DNA from: Streptomyces lacrimifluminis | GTDB lineage: Bacteria > Actinomycetota > Actinomycetes > Streptomycetales > Streptomycetaceae | Assembly: GCF_014646095.1 (NCBI RefSeq) | Contig: NZ_BMMU01000007.1 | Span: forward strand, 14,722 to 78,721 | DNA: 64,000 nt | Direction: 5' to 3' | Part shown: positions 50,670 to 60,535 of the stretch, piece by piece | Position numbering within the stretch: position 1 is the first letter of the stretch | How the letters are laid out: every line of letters starts with the position of its first letter | Notes under the pieces: generated by a model | What the model was told of the DNA's origin: nothing | The model's input: only the letters and a program-made list of their open reading frames with translations | The model's database searches: none | Program-made: the position numbers and the translations under genes

Positions 50670-53573
50670 ATGACAGAGACGGCGAGCGGTCCGGCACGGA
50701 GTTCCCGCGCCAAGGGGACCAAGGCGGTCCGGGGACTGCGCATCGAGCGGATCCACACCACCCCCGGCGTGCACCCGTACGACGAGGTCGAGTGGGCGAG
50801 CCGTGACGTCGTCATGACCAACTGGCGCGACGGCTCGGTCAACTTCGAGCAGCGTGGCGTCGAGTTCCCCGACTTCTGGTCGGTGAACGCGGTCAACATC
50901 GTCACCAGCAAGTACTTCCGCGGTGCTGTCGGCACCCCGCAGCGCGAGGTGAGCCTCAAGCAGCTCATCGACCGCATCGTGAAGACGTACACGAAGGCCG
51001 GTGAGGACTACAAGTACTTCGCGTCCCCGGCCGACGCCGAGATCTTCGAGCACGAGCTGGCGTACGCCCTCCTGCACCAGATCTTCAGCTTCAACAGCCC
51101 CGTCTGGTTCAACGTCGGGACCCCGCAGCCCCAGCAGGTCTCGGCCTGCTTCATCCTGTCCGTCGACGACTCCATGGAGTCGATCCTCGACTGGTACAAG
51201 GAAGAGGGCATGATCTTCAAGGGCGGCTCGGGCGCCGGCCTGAACCTCTCCCGGATCCGCTCCTCCAAGGAACTGCTCTCCTCCGGCGGCAACGCCTCGG
51301 GCCCGGTCTCCTTCATGCGCGGCGCCGACGCGTCGGCAGGAACGATCAAGTCGGGCGGCGCCACCCGCCGCGCGGCCAAGATGGTCATCCTCGACGTCGA
51401 CCACCCCGACATCGAGGGCTTCATCGAGACCAAGGTGAAGGAAGAGGAGAAGATCCGCGCCCTGCGCGACGCGGGCTTCGACATGGACCTGGGCGGCGAC
51501 GACATCACGTCCGTCCAGTACCAGAACGCCAACAACTCGGTCCGGGTGAACGACACGTTCATGAAGGCGGTCGAGACGGGCGGCAAGTTCGGGCTCACCT
51601 CCCGGATGACCGGCGAGGTCATCGAGGAGGTCGACGCCAAGTCGCTCTTCCGCAAGCTGGCCGAGGCGGCCTGGGCCTGCGCCGACCCGGGCATCCAGTA
51701 CGACGACACGATCAACCAGTGGCACACGTGCCCGGAGTCCGGCCGTATCAACGGCTCGAACCCGTGCAGCGAGTACATGCACCTGGACAACACGTCGTGC
51801 AACCTCGCCTCGCTGAACCTGATGAAGTTCCTGAAGGACGACGGCAAGGGCCGCCAGTCCTTCGAGATCGACCGCTTCGCGAAGGTCGTCGAGCTCGTCA
51901 TCACCGCGATGGACATCTCCATCTGCTTCGCCGACTTCCCGACCCAGAAGATCGGCGAGAACACGCGCGCGTTCCGCCAGCTCGGCATCGGCTACGCCAA
52001 CCTCGGTGCCCTGCTGATGGCGACCGGTCACGCGTACGACTCCAAGGGCGGCCGTGCCCTGGCCGGGGCCATCACCTCCCTGATGACCGGCACGTCGTAC
52101 CGCCGATCCGCCGAACTCGCCGCGGTCGTCGGCCCGTACGACGGCTACGCCCGCAACGCGCAGCCGCACCTGCGGGTCATGAAGCAGCACGCCGACGAGA
52201 ACGACAAGGCCGTCCGTATCGACGACCTGGACACCCCGATCTGGGCCGCCGCCACCGAGGCCTGGCAGGACGTGGTGCGCATCGGAGAGAAGAACGGTTT
52301 CCGTAACGCACAGGCGTCCGTCATCGCCCCGACCGGCACCATCGGTCTCGCGATGTCCTGTGACACCACGGGTCTTGAGCCCGACCTCGCGCTGGTCAAG
52401 TTCAAGAAGCTCGTCGGCGGCGGCTCGATGCAGATCGTCAACGGCACGGTCCCGCAGGCCCTGCGCCGCCTGGGGTACCAGGAGGAGCAGATCGAGGCGA
52501 TCGTCGCCCACATCGCCGAGCACGGCCATGTGATCGACGCCCCGAGCCTCAAGCACGAGCACTACGAGGTGTTCGACTGCGCCATGGGCGAGCGGACCAT
52601 CTCCGCGATGGGCCACGTCCGCATGATGGCCGCGATCCAGCCCTGGATCTCCGGCGCCCTTTCCAAGACGGTCAACATGCCGGAGACGGCGACCGTCGAG
52701 GAGGTCGAGGAGATCTACTTCGAGGCCTGGAAGATGGGCGTCAAGGCGCTCGCGATCTACCGTGACAACTGCAAGGTCGGCCAGCCGCTCTCCGTCAAGA
52801 AGAAGGAGAACGAGAAGGCCGAGGTGACCGCGAAGACCGAGGCGACGATCCGTGAGGCCGTCGAGAAGGTCGTCGAGTACCGCCCGGTCCGCAAGCGCCT
52901 CCCCAAGGGCCGTCCCGGCATCACCACGTCCTTCACGGTCGGCGGTGCCGAGGGTTACATGACCGCCAACTCCTACCCGGACGACGGTCTCGGCGAGGTC
53001 TTCCTGAAGATGTCCAAGCAGGGCTCCACCCTCGCGGGCATGATGGACGCCTTCTCGATCGCCATCTCGGTGGGTCTGCAGTACGGCGTGCCGCTGGAGA
53101 CGTACGTCTCGAAGTTCACGAACATGCGCTTCGAGCCGGCCGGTATGACGGACGACCCCGATGTCCGTATGGCCCAGTCGATCGTCGACTACATCTTCCG
53201 TCGCCTCGCGCTGGACTTCCTCCCCTTCGAGACACGTTCCGCCCTCGGCATCCACTCCGCCGACGAGCGTCAGCGTCATCTGGAGACGGGGTCCTACGAG
53301 CCGACCGAGGAAGAGGTCGGCATCGAGGTCGAGGGTCTGGCCCAGTCGGCGCCCCGCACCACGGAGCTGAAGGCCGTCGCGGCCCCGCAGGCCGTCGCCA
53401 CCCAGGCACCGGAGCCCGCGCTGGCACAGGTCCACACCAGTGCCGAACTGGTGGAGATGCAGCTGGGCATCCAGGCGGACGCCCCGCTGTGCTTCTCCTG
53501 CGGCACGAAGATGCAGCGGGCCGGGTCCTGCTACATCTGCGAGGGCTGCGGGTCGACCAGCGGTTGCAGCTGA
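50670..53573 (+). CDS. nrdJ: Class II (B12-dependent) ribonucleotide reductase NrdJ
   Basis: Adenosylcobalamin-dependent enzyme that makes deoxynucleotides, 967 residues. Conserved segments include FNSPVWFNVG, GSGAGLNLSRIRSSKE, NPCSEYMHLDNTSCNLASLN, and STQ-like active-site loops with the catalytic Cys of SACFIL. The C-terminal Cys-rich zinc region is CFSCGTKM ... CYICEGCGSTSGCS. Start ATG 50670 has GGGAGG 4 bases upstream. Regulated with nrdR by the NrdR boxes; followed by a 16-bp terminator stem. Confidence 0.97.
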   Translation: MTETASGPARSSRAKGTKAVRGLRIERIHTTPGVHPYDEVEWASRDVVMTNWRDGSVNFEQRGVEFPDFWSVNAVNIVTSKYFRGAVGTPQREVSLKQLIDRIVKTYTKAGEDYKYFASPADAEIFEHELAYALLHQIFSFNSPVWFNVGTPQPQQVSACFILSVDDSMESILDWYKEEGMIFKGGSGAGLNLSRIRSSKELLSSGGNASGPVSFMRGADASAGTIKSGGATRRAAKMVILDVDHPDIEGFIETKVKEEEKIRALRDAGFDMDLGGDDITSVQYQNANNSVRVNDTFMKAVETGGKFGLTSRMTGEVIEEVDAKSLFRKLAEAAWACADPGIQYDDTINQWHTCPESGRINGSNPCSEYMHLDNTSCNLASLNLMKFLKDDGKGRQSFEIDRFAKVVELVITAMDISICFADFPTQKIGENTRAFRQLGIGYANLGALLMATGHAYDSKGGRALAGAITSLMTGTSYRRSAELAAVVGPYDGYARNAQPHLRVMKQHADENDKAVRIDDLDTPIWAAATEAWQDVVRIGEKNGFRNAQASVIAPTGTIGLAMSCDTTGLEPDLALVKFKKLVGGGSMQIVNGTVPQALRRLGYQEEQIEAIVAHIAEHGHVIDAPSLKHEHYEVFDCAMGERTISAMGHVRMMAAIQPWISGALSKTVNMPETATVEEVEEIYFEAWKMGVKALAIYRDNCKVGQPLSVKKKENEKAEVTAKTEATIREAVEKVVEYRPVRKRLPKGRPGITTSFTVGGAEGYMTANSYPDDGLGEVFLKMSKQGSTLAGMMDAFSIAISVGLQYGVPLETYVSKFTNMRFEPAGMTDDPDVRMAQSIVDYIFRRLALDFLPFETRSALGIHSADERQRHLETGSYEPTEEEVGIEVEGLAQSAPRTTELKAVAAPQAVATQAPEPALAQVHTSAELVEMQLGIQADAPLCFSCGTKMQRAGSCYICEGCGSTSGCS

Positions 53574-53647
53574 AACCGGGCCGGGTCGCATCGGACGCAA
53601 CGTGCTGGATGTCCGTTGTGGAGGTCAGCCCGGCGTAGTCGGACGTG

Positions 53648-53685
53648 GTGATCCCCTGACTCCGTGAAGGGAGTCAGGGGATCAC
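53648..53685. terminator. nrdJ terminator, perfect 16-bp stem
   Basis: GTGATCCCCTGACTCC and GGAGTCAGGGGATCAC around a GTGAAG loop, between convergent nrdJ and terD. Confidence 0.9.
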
Positions 53686-53801
53686 CCAAGCGCGCGTGTC
53701 GGCCGGAAGAAGTGGTCAGTGGCTGCCCGGGACCCGCACCCGGGCGGCCACCCACCCGGTTCCGCCCCACGCCCGCAGTCCGGGCACCCACCGGGGAGGG
53801 A

Positions 53802-54335
53802 TCAGGTCTGACGCGTGCGGCCCATCTCCCCCGGGAACGTCGAGGGGTCGTCCTCGAAGCCCTGGACACCGGAGTGGAAGTCCCACGAGCCGGCCTCGTC
53901 GCGGACGAACTCCGCGACCGTGGCCGCCGTAGCCCCCAGAACGCCGCCGAAGTCGTCCTCGGCCAGGACCGTGTAGCCCTCGCGAATGCGCAGGCCCGGC
54001 CCCTGGACACCGACGAACGTCCGGTGAGTGGAGCGCTGCTGGATGATGACGCCGACCACCACGCGCGCGTACTGGGCGCCCAGCCGGTCGAACTCCAGCG
54101 TCATGACCTCGTCCCAGCCGAAACCCTTGCCGTCCTTGCTGTCCCGGTTGAGCGTGATCGTGCCGTCCGGAGAGCGGCTGTCGAAGTGCACCACATAGGC
54201 GGGATCCCCGTACGGATCGGTCGCCGAGTAGGTCGCGGCGACGATGTCGAGATCGGTGGGCGGCTGATCCGCCGGACTCGGGTCCCACTTCAGTGAGACT
54301 TCCGCCTTGCGGATCCCCTTGTTGAGGTCCTTCAC
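53802..54335 (-). CDS. terD: TerD-family stress protein
   Basis: A 177-residue TerD-domain protein of the tellurite-resistance/calcium-binding stress family. The TerD signature runs through AEVSLKWDP, DLDIVAATY, FDSRSPDGTITLNRDSKDG and ARVVVGVIIQ. Acidic calcium-binding residues (DLDI, NRDSKDG) are present. GTG 54335 (KDLNKGIRKAEVSL) follows a GGGAAG site. Streptomyces carry many TerD paralogues; the specific role is unknown. It is monocistronic. Confidence 0.9.
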   Translation of the reverse strand: MKDLNKGIRKAEVSLKWDPSPADQPPTDLDIVAATYSATDPYGDPAYVVHFDSRSPDGTITLNRDSKDGKGFGWDEVMTLEFDRLGAQYARVVVGVIIQQRSTHRTFVGVQGPGLRIREGYTVLAEDDFGGVLGATAATVAEFVRDEAGSWDFHSGVQGFEDDPSTFPGEMGRTRQT

Positions 54336-54489
54336 CAGACTTCCCTTCCCCGTTCGCCGTGTGGTCTCGCGCCAACTGCCGGTACATCCCAGCTGGTTGT
54401 CCATCGTGCCACGCGCGCGGGGGCCCTCGCGCGGTCGTACTCCGCCCGAGCGTGACCGGCGCCACGCTCCGAGCCCTTACGATGGCGCG

Positions 54490-55095
54490 GTGCTGGTCAA
54501 GTGGATTCGCTGCACCGTGGTGGACCGCCGCGGTTTCGAACGGGGGCAGCGAAAGTGGGCGGGACTTCTGGGGGAGCCGGGATTCCGGGGGCAGGGCGGG
54601 GGCTGGAGCCGGGGGCGTCCCGGCGTGGCGCACGTCTTCGCCTTCTGGGAGAGCCGCGCCTTCTACGACTCCTTCATGGCCCGGTCCCATGATCGGCTCG
54701 CCACCGCGCAGTCGGGCACCTTCAAGGAGCAGCAGGTCAAGCTGTTCGATCACCGTTTCGATGTGAAGACCGGCTTCGAGCCGCGCTTCACGGACTCCGA
54801 CCTGGTACGGGTGGCGCACTGCCGTGTCCACGAGGAGCGTGCCGAGCACTTCGCCCTGATGCAGGAGAAGGTCTGGAACCCCGCGATGGCGGGTTCGCCC
54901 GGCATGGTGCGAGGGCTGTTCGGCGAGGCGCCGGGCCACGAGTTCCTGATTCTGTCGATGTGGCGGTCGGCCGCCGAGCACGGCAAGTACCGGGCCGAGC
55001 GTGTGGAGAGGCTGGCGCTGCGGGCCCAGCTGGAGGCGGACGTCGCGGCTCTCGCGGGCGACATCGTCGAACTGGAACCCAGCTGGATAGTCTGA
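54490..55095 (+). CDS. YdbC-family (DUF4937-like) protein
   Basis: A 201-residue protein made of two ferredoxin-like halves, with the YdbC pattern (VKWIRCTV ... FAFWESRAFYDSFM ... HDRLATAQSGTF ... ILSMWRSAAEHGKY). The GTG at 54490 is chosen because a TACGAT -10-like hexamer ends 6 bases upstream (probably leaderless) and the family starts there. Function unknown; such dimeric barrel proteins are often small monooxygenase-like. Confidence 0.75.
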   Translation: MLVKWIRCTVVDRRGFERGQRKWAGLLGEPGFRGQGGGWSRGRPGVAHVFAFWESRAFYDSFMARSHDRLATAQSGTFKEQQVKLFDHRFDVKTGFEPRFTDSDLVRVAHCRVHEERAEHFALMQEKVWNPAMAGSPGMVRGLFGEAPGHEFLILSMWRSAAEHGKYRAERVERLALRAQLEADVAALAGDIVELEPSWIV

Positions 55096-55213
55096 GGTCC
55101 GGGACGCCGCGTTCCGGACCTGGTGTGTTCCAGGGCGCACGACATGTGTGACATACGCCGTATAGAGGCCGTGTGAGTGCCCGGTCGGCGCCGACCCGAT
55201 CTAGGGTTTTGGC

Positions 55214-55873
55214 ATGGTAAGACCACGGCGCATCGTCCTTGTCCGGCACGGCGAGTCAATGGGCAATGCCGATGACACCGTCTATGAGCGCGAGCCGGAT
55301 CACGCCCTCGCCCTCACCGAACGAGGCCGGCGACAGGCGGAGGAGACCGGCAAGCGGCTGCGCGAGGTGTTCGGGCAGGAGCAGGTGAGTGTGTACGTCT
55401 CCCCCTACCGTCGCACGCACGAGACCCTGCGCGCGTTCGGCCTGAACTCCGACCTGGTGCGGGTACGCGAGGAGCCCCGGCTGCGCGAGCAGGACTGGGG
55501 CAACTGGCAGGACCGGGACGACGTACAGCTGCAGAAGGCGTACCGGGACGCGTACGGGCACTTCTTCTACCGCTTCGCCCAGGGGGAGTCCGGTGCCGAC
55601 GTGTACGACCGGGTCGGCGGCTTCCTGGAGAGTCTCTACCGCAGCTTCGAGGCCCCGGACCATCCGCCCAACGTGCTGCTGGTGACCCACGGGCTGGCCA
55701 TGCGGCTGTTCTGCATGCGCTGGTTCCACTGGACCGTCGCCGAATTCGAGTCGCTGTCGAATCCGGGGAACGCGGAGATGCGGATGCTCGTTCTCGGAAG
55801 TGACGGCAGGTACACCCTTGACCGGCCGTTCGAGCGCTGGCGGGATCCGGAATCGTATGGAATCACCGGATAG
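55214..55873 (+). CDS. Histidine phosphatase family protein
   Basis: A 219-residue phosphoglycerate-mutase-like phosphatase. The catalytic RHGE (LVRHGES), the second His in THGLAMRLF and Arg in SPYRRTHETL are intact. The substrate is not predictable. ATG 55214 follows TAGGGT by 6 bases, again suggesting a leaderless message. Followed after 12 bases by an ADP-ribosylglycohydrolase, so the two are likely co-transcribed. Confidence 0.9.
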   Translation: MVRPRRIVLVRHGESMGNADDTVYEREPDHALALTERGRRQAEETGKRLREVFGQEQVSVYVSPYRRTHETLRAFGLNSDLVRVREEPRLREQDWGNWQDRDDVQLQKAYRDAYGHFFYRFAQGESGADVYDRVGGFLESLYRSFEAPDHPPNVLLVTHGLAMRLFCMRWFHWTVAEFESLSNPGNAEMRMLVLGSDGRYTLDRPFERWRDPESYGITG

Positions 55874-55885
55874 AGTGGCAGGGCG

Positions 55886-56803
55886 ATGACCGTTGATTCC
55901 TCTCCCCAGTCCTCTCCTCACGAGCGCCTGGAGCGCGCCCTGGCCAGTCTGCGCGGGCTTGCGGTGGGCGACGCGCTGGGGTCGCAGTTCTTCGTGCCCG
56001 TGAACTACCCGCTGCTGGGGCTCCGCGAGCTGCCGCCCGGCCTCTGGCAGTGGACCGACGACACGGAGATGGCGTGCTCCGTGGTGGCCGTGCTGGTCGC
56101 CCACCAGCGCATCGACCAGGACGCGCTGGCCCGTTCCTTCGCGCGGCACCATGACTTCGACCGGGGGTACGGCCCGGCGGTGAACCGGCTCCTGCGGCTG
56201 GTCCGGGAGGGCGGCGACTGGCGCGAACTGGCGTCCAACCTGTTCAACGGCCAGGGGTCCTGGGGCAACGGCGCCGCCATGCGCATCGCTCCCCTGGGTG
56301 CCTGGTACGCGGACGACCCGGAGCAGGCGACCCACCAGGCCGAGATCTCGGCCTACCCCACGCACCAGCACCGCGAGGCCGTGGTGGGCGCCATGGCCGT
56401 CGCCGCGGCCGCCGCCCTGGTGGCCGACCCGGGCGGCCCGCCGAGCCCCGGTGCGCTCCTCGACGGTGTCGTCGCCCTCGTCCCGAGGAGCGCCGTCTCC
56501 GCCGGGCTGCGGCGCGCCCGGGACATGCTCGACTACGCCGACGCGGGCACGGTCGCGGCCGTACTGGGCTGTGGTCGGCGTACGTCGGCGCACGACACCG
56601 TGCCCTTCGCTCTCTGGTCCGCCGCGCGCGCCCTCGGTGACTACGAGGAGGCGTTCTGGGCGACGGCCCAGGTGGGCGGGGACGTGGACACGAACTGCGC
56701 CATCGTGGGCGGCGTACTCGCAGCGGGGAAGACGGGGGCGCCGCCGGCGGAGTGGCTGGAGCGGACGGAGACGCTGCCGGAGTGGGTGCCCGCCGGGGCG
56801 TAG
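55886..56803 (+). CDS. ADP-ribosylglycohydrolase (ARH/DraG) family protein
   Basis: A 305-residue all-helical hydrolase that removes ADP-ribose from proteins or other targets. The magnesium-binding residues are in WTDDTEMA (near residue 60) and GGDVDTNCAIVGG (near residue 265), both family signatures. Target unknown; no DraT-type transferase is nearby. It follows the histidine phosphatase gene, an association that may hint at nucleotide or ADP-ribose metabolism. Confidence 0.88.
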   Translation: MTVDSSPQSSPHERLERALASLRGLAVGDALGSQFFVPVNYPLLGLRELPPGLWQWTDDTEMACSVVAVLVAHQRIDQDALARSFARHHDFDRGYGPAVNRLLRLVREGGDWRELASNLFNGQGSWGNGAAMRIAPLGAWYADDPEQATHQAEISAYPTHQHREAVVGAMAVAAAAALVADPGGPPSPGALLDGVVALVPRSAVSAGLRRARDMLDYADAGTVAAVLGCGRRTSAHDTVPFALWSAARALGDYEEAFWATAQVGGDVDTNCAIVGGVLAAGKTGAPPAEWLERTETLPEWVPAGA

Positions 56804-57270
56804 CGCGAACGGGGGGCAGTGCGCCGCCGCCTCCGCGGCCCTCTCCGGGACGGCTGTCGTACCGCGCGCGTGCAGAGCGCGTACCTGGAGTGAGGTCAGC
56901 CTCGGTGAGGCGCCCCGCTGTCGCGGTGCCGCCGTGAGCGATCGTCCGTTCGGGTCGCAGGGGGAACGGCGACACGGCACCGGATCTCGTCCGCACGCGC
57001 GCCCTCGCGTGGTCTGGCAGCCGTCCATGTGCCGTTCCGGTGTGCGCCGCGACATGCGCCGCTGACCTGGTGGGCGTGCATCCGTCGGGGCAGCGCCTGC
57101 AGGCCGCGTCGCCGGGGGAACGCTGTCGGGTGCCGGACGTCGTGCGTGCGCGGTGCCCTCGCGCGGTCCGACAGGCGGCCCGGTACGTAGCTCCCGCGCC
57201 GGGAGCCACGTACCGTGGCCGCTGTCGGCCGTGACCCTCTCGACGGCACCTGCGGCCCGCTGCCGGGAGA
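56804..57270. other. Intergenic interval with MFS-side hairpin
   Basis: Non-coding, 467 bases between convergent genes. An inverted repeat at 57182-57196 and 57200-57214 (15-base arms, one mismatch, CGC loop) lies 57 bases beyond the MFS stop and is the likely terminator of that gene. Nothing else is supported. Confidence 0.55.
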
Positions 57271-58827
57271 TCAGCCGCCGGCCGGGCCGGTGGTGCTCGC
57301 CGTGCCTGCCAGGGCCTCCAGGTCGCTCTTGCGGACGCGGATGACGAACCAGGCGGTGGCGAGGGCCAGGACGGCCATCGCGGCGGCGGGGATGAAGGCA
57401 GTGGAGATGCCGTGCGCGAGTACCTCGTGGCTCCAGGGCGCGGGGAGTTGCCCGGTCCGGGCGAACTCCGCCTTCTGCTCCGCCGTGGCCTCGGCGAGGA
57501 ACTTGGGCACCTGTTTCGCCGCCTCGTCGCGGCTAGCCGAGCCGAACACCGTCGTCAGGATGGAGAGGCCGAGCGAACCGCCCACCTGCTGTGTGACGTT
57601 GAGCAGCCCGGACGCGGCGCCCGCCTCGTGGGCGGCGACCCCGGAGACCGCCGTCAGGGTCAGCGTCACGAAGTTCAGGCCCATGCCGAAGCCGAACACC
57701 AGCATCGGTCCGAGCACCCCGCCGACGTACGAGCTGTCGGGTGTGATGAACGCCTGCCAGGCGAGGCCGAGCGTGGCCAGCGCCGAGCCGACCACCATGA
57801 ACGGTTTGGGCCCCAGGACCGGCAGGAACCGCTGCGACAGGCCCGCGCCGATGGCGATCGCGACGGTCACCGGGAGGAAGGCGAGACCCGCCTCGATCGG
57901 TGTGTACAGCAGGACGTTCTGTACGAAGAGGACGATGAAGAAGAACATGCCGAACATCGCCGCGGCCAGGCTCAGCATGATCACGTACGTGCCCGAGCGG
58001 TTGCGGTCGGCGAACATCCTCAGCGGGGTGATCGGCTCCTTGGCGCGCATCTCCACGAACACGAAGGCGACCAGCAGGACCACCGCCGTGCCGAAGGACG
58101 CGAGGGTCACGCCGTCCCGCCAGCCCTTCTCCGCCGCGCGGATGAAGCCGTAGACGAGGGACGCCATGCCCAGCGTCGACGTCAGCGCGCCCACGACGTC
58201 GAAGCGGCCCGGGTGGCGTTCGGACTCGCTGATGTACAGCGGCGTGAGCACGGCGATCAAAAGACCGATCGGTACGTTGACGAAGAGCACCCAGCGCCAG
58301 TCGAGCCACTCCGTGAGCATGCCGCCGGCGAGCAGGCCGACGGCGCCGCCGCCGGCGGAGACGGCGGCGAAGACCCCGAACGCGCGGTTGCGCTCCGGGC
58401 CTTCGGCGAACGTGGTCGTGATGAGCGCCAGCGAGGTGGGCGAGGCGATCGCGCCGCCCACGCCCTGGAGGGCTCGCGCGGCCAGCAACTGCCAGGGTTC
58501 CTGGGCGAGTCCGCCCAGCAGGGAGGCGGCGATGAACACCAGGATGCCGGTCAGGAAGACCCGGCGGCGGCCGAGGATGTCACCGGCCCGGCCGCCGAGC
58601 AGCAGCAGGCCGCCGAAGGTGAGCGTGTAGGCGCTGACCACCCAGGTGAGGTCGGTCGTGCTGAACTTGAGGGCGCCTTGAATGTGCGGTAGCGCGATAT
58701 TCACAATCGTCGCGTCGAGTACCACCATGAGTTGGCAGGCCGCGATGACGGTGAGTGCTATGCCGGGATGCCCCTCCCGGCGGGCCGCACCTGGTTTCTG
58801 GTCTTTCATCAACGAAGAGGTAGTCAC
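57271..58827 (-). CDS. MFS drug efflux transporter (DHA2, 14 TM)
   Basis: A 518-residue proton-coupled multidrug exporter of the EmrB/QacA class. Motif C-like segments and the DHA2 signatures are clear: VVLDATIVNIALPHIQG, GRAGDILGRRRVF, LLAARALQGVGGAIASPTSLAL (landmark), and FLDWRWVLFVNVPIGL-like DWRWVLFVNVPIG. GTG 58827 has GGGGGA 7 bases upstream. It is divergent from a TetR gene across two identical-type operators, so it is the probable target of that repressor. Confidence 0.93.
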   Translation of the reverse strand: MTTSSLMKDQKPGAARREGHPGIALTVIAACQLMVVLDATIVNIALPHIQGALKFSTTDLTWVVSAYTLTFGGLLLLGGRAGDILGRRRVFLTGILVFIAASLLGGLAQEPWQLLAARALQGVGGAIASPTSLALITTTFAEGPERNRAFGVFAAVSAGGGAVGLLAGGMLTEWLDWRWVLFVNVPIGLLIAVLTPLYISESERHPGRFDVVGALTSTLGMASLVYGFIRAAEKGWRDGVTLASFGTAVVLLVAFVFVEMRAKEPITPLRMFADRNRSGTYVIMLSLAAAMFGMFFFIVLFVQNVLLYTPIEAGLAFLPVTVAIAIGAGLSQRFLPVLGPKPFMVVGSALATLGLAWQAFITPDSSYVGGVLGPMLVFGFGMGLNFVTLTLTAVSGVAAHEAGAASGLLNVTQQVGGSLGLSILTTVFGSASRDEAAKQVPKFLAEATAEQKAEFARTGQLPAPWSHEVLAHGISTAFIPAAAMAVLALATAWFVIRVRKSDLEALAGTASTTGPAGG

Positions 58828-58850
58828 TATGGGTCCCCCATAAGAGCACT

Positions 58851-58870
58851 AGTGAACGCTTGCGTTCACT
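58851..58870. promoter_or_regulatory. TetR operator 1
   Basis: AGTGAACGC-TT-GCGTTCACT, a perfect palindrome with 9-bp arms, 24 bases from the MFS start. Confidence 0.8.
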
Positions 58871-58899
58871 GTCGTGTCGAACGGTAGTGAGTCCCCGAC

Positions 58900-58919
58900 A
58901 GTGAACGCAAGCGTTCACT
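58900..58919. promoter_or_regulatory. TetR operator 2
   Basis: AGTGAACGC-AA-GCGTTCACT, the same 9-bp arms as operator 1, starting 49 bases after it, closer to the TetR gene. Confidence 0.8.
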
Positions 58920-59053
58920 GAAGCCGCCGCCGAGTCGTGTACCGGTCACCCGGGTAATCTCGGCGTTCCACCTGGTCGGCGATCCCCCCAATGCCGACAA
59001 TCCTCATAAATAATCGCATTCCCCGCCATCCCCTGCCCGCTGGAGACGCTCAG

Positions 59054-59677
59054 ATGGTTACCTCGCGCTGGACGGCTGCCCCCGCCCAGGCGGCTTCCCC
59101 CCGCCGGCGCGGCGCCGTGCTCGAACGCGCGATCCTCGATGCCGCCCTGGAGCAGCTCAGTACGGTCGGCTGGAACGGGCTCACGATGGAGGGTGTGGCC
59201 GCCGGCGCCCAGACCGGCAAGGCCGCGGTCTACCGGCGCTGGCCCTCCAAGGAGGACCTCGTCGCGGACGCGCTCCAGGCCGGACTGCCGCGCTTCGACC
59301 GGGCGCCCGACCTCGGGAACGTGCGGGACGACCTTCTCGAACTGTGCCGGCAGGTGCGTGATGCGCTGTTCTCACGCCCCGGGTTCGCGCTGCGCTCGGT
59401 GATTCACGAATGCGACAACCCGCAGGCGGAGCGCTTTCAGAGTGTGATCTTCGGAGGGCTCGTCGAGCCGACGGTGAAGCTCCTTCGGGAGATCATCGAC
59501 CGAGGGATCGAGCGGGGGGAGGTGCGTCCCGACGCCGCCAACGGCTACGTCCTGGACGCCATCCCGGCGATGATGATGTACCGCTCCAAGATGTGCGGGA
59601 GCGAATGGGAGGAGCGGGACATCGAGGAGATGATCGACCGGCTGATGCTTCCGCTGCTGCGGGCCGGCGGTGTCTGA
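59054..59677 (+). CDS. TetR-family regulator of the MFS pump
   Basis: A 207-residue repressor. The helix-turn-helix is typical (ILDAALEQLSTVGWNGLTMEGVAAGAQTGKAAVYRRWPSKEDL, landmarks ILDAALEQL, GLTMEGVAAGAQ, AVYRRWPSKEDLV). The C-terminal half is the ligand/dimer domain. ATG 59054 has GGAG upstream. Two perfect 20-base operators lie between it and the divergent MFS gene, the classic arrangement for drug-inducible efflux. Confidence 0.92.
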   Translation: MVTSRWTAAPAQAASPRRRGAVLERAILDAALEQLSTVGWNGLTMEGVAAGAQTGKAAVYRRWPSKEDLVADALQAGLPRFDRAPDLGNVRDDLLELCRQVRDALFSRPGFALRSVIHECDNPQAERFQSVIFGGLVEPTVKLLREIIDRGIERGEVRPDAANGYVLDAIPAMMMYRSKMCGSEWEERDIEEMIDRLMLPLLRAGGV

Positions 59678-59782
59678 AAGTCCGCTCCGAAGGCGCCCGC
59701 GTGTGTTCCGTGGTGAGCCTCAAGTCGCTTGGGGGAACCGGGGTGTCGTGTGGGGTTCCGGGCGGCGTAGGCTAAGAGCGCC

Positions 59783-60484
59783 ATGCCGTACGAAGCACCC
59801 ACCCACACCGTCGAGCGCTCTTTGCGCGCCACGACCGGAGCGAAGGTCATCGCCGGCGTCGACGAGGTGGGGCGGGGCGCGTGGGCCGGCCCCGTCACCG
59901 TCTGCGCGGCGGTCACCGGTCTCCGGCGGCCCCCCGAGGGGCTCACCGACTCCAAGCTCCTCGCGGTCAAGCGGCGTACCCAACTCGCTGAAATACTGCG
60001 GGAATGGGTCACGTCGTACGCGTTGGGGCATGCCTCACCGGAGGAGATCGACGATCTGGGGATGACCGCAGCGCTGCGGCTCGCCGCGGAACGTGCTCTC
60101 GAAGCCTTGCCGGTCCGCCCCGACGCGGTCATCCTCGACGGGAAGCACGACTACCTCGGGTCGCCGTGGCGGGTCCGTACGGTGATCAAGGGTGACCAGT
60201 CGTGTGTGGCGGTCGCGGCGGCGTCCGTGATCGCCAAGGTCCAACGCGACAAGATGATGGCCGAACTGGGTATTGACCATGCAGACTTCGGGTTTGCGGC
60301 CAATGCCGGGTATCCGTCACCCGTGCACAAGGCCGCGCTGGAGGAGCGGGGTCCCACCCCGTACCACCGGCTTTCGTGGGCGTATCTTGATGCGCTGCCC
60401 CAGTGGCGGCACCTCAAGAAGGCCCGCAGCTGGGCGAACGGGAACGCTCCGGAGATCGAGGGCCAGCTCGGCTTCGACTTCTGA
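59783..60484 (+). CDS. rnhB: Ribonuclease HII
   Basis: Removes misincorporated ribonucleotides and RNA from RNA-DNA hybrids, 233 residues. The metal-binding Asp-Glu pair is in [14 protein letters not shown], with Asp residues in [17 protein letters not shown] and the RNase HII core [21 protein letters not shown] (landmark). ATG 59783 follows TAGGCT by 9 bases. Functionally linked to ribonucleotide reductase and repair genes nearby. Confidence 0.95.
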   Translation: MPYEAPTHTVERSLRATTGAKVIAGVDEVGRGAWAGPVTVCAAVTGLRRPPEGLTDSKLLAVKRRTQLAEILREWVTSYALGHASPEEIDDLGMTAALRLAAERALEALPVRPDAVILDGKHDYLGSPWRVRTVIKGDQSCVAVAAASVIAKVQRDKMMAELGIDHADFGFAANAGYPSPVHKAALEERGPTPYHRLSWAYLDALPQWRHLKKARSWANGNAPEIEGQLGFDF

Positions 60485-60535
60485 CAGTTCCCTTCGCACT
60501 CATGTGCCACCCGCCGACGCGAATCGCACCGGCGT

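Noticed and set aside
50580..53600. 1000-codon antisense frame across nrdJ
   Set aside because: No recognisable domain; nrdJ is certain on the other strand.
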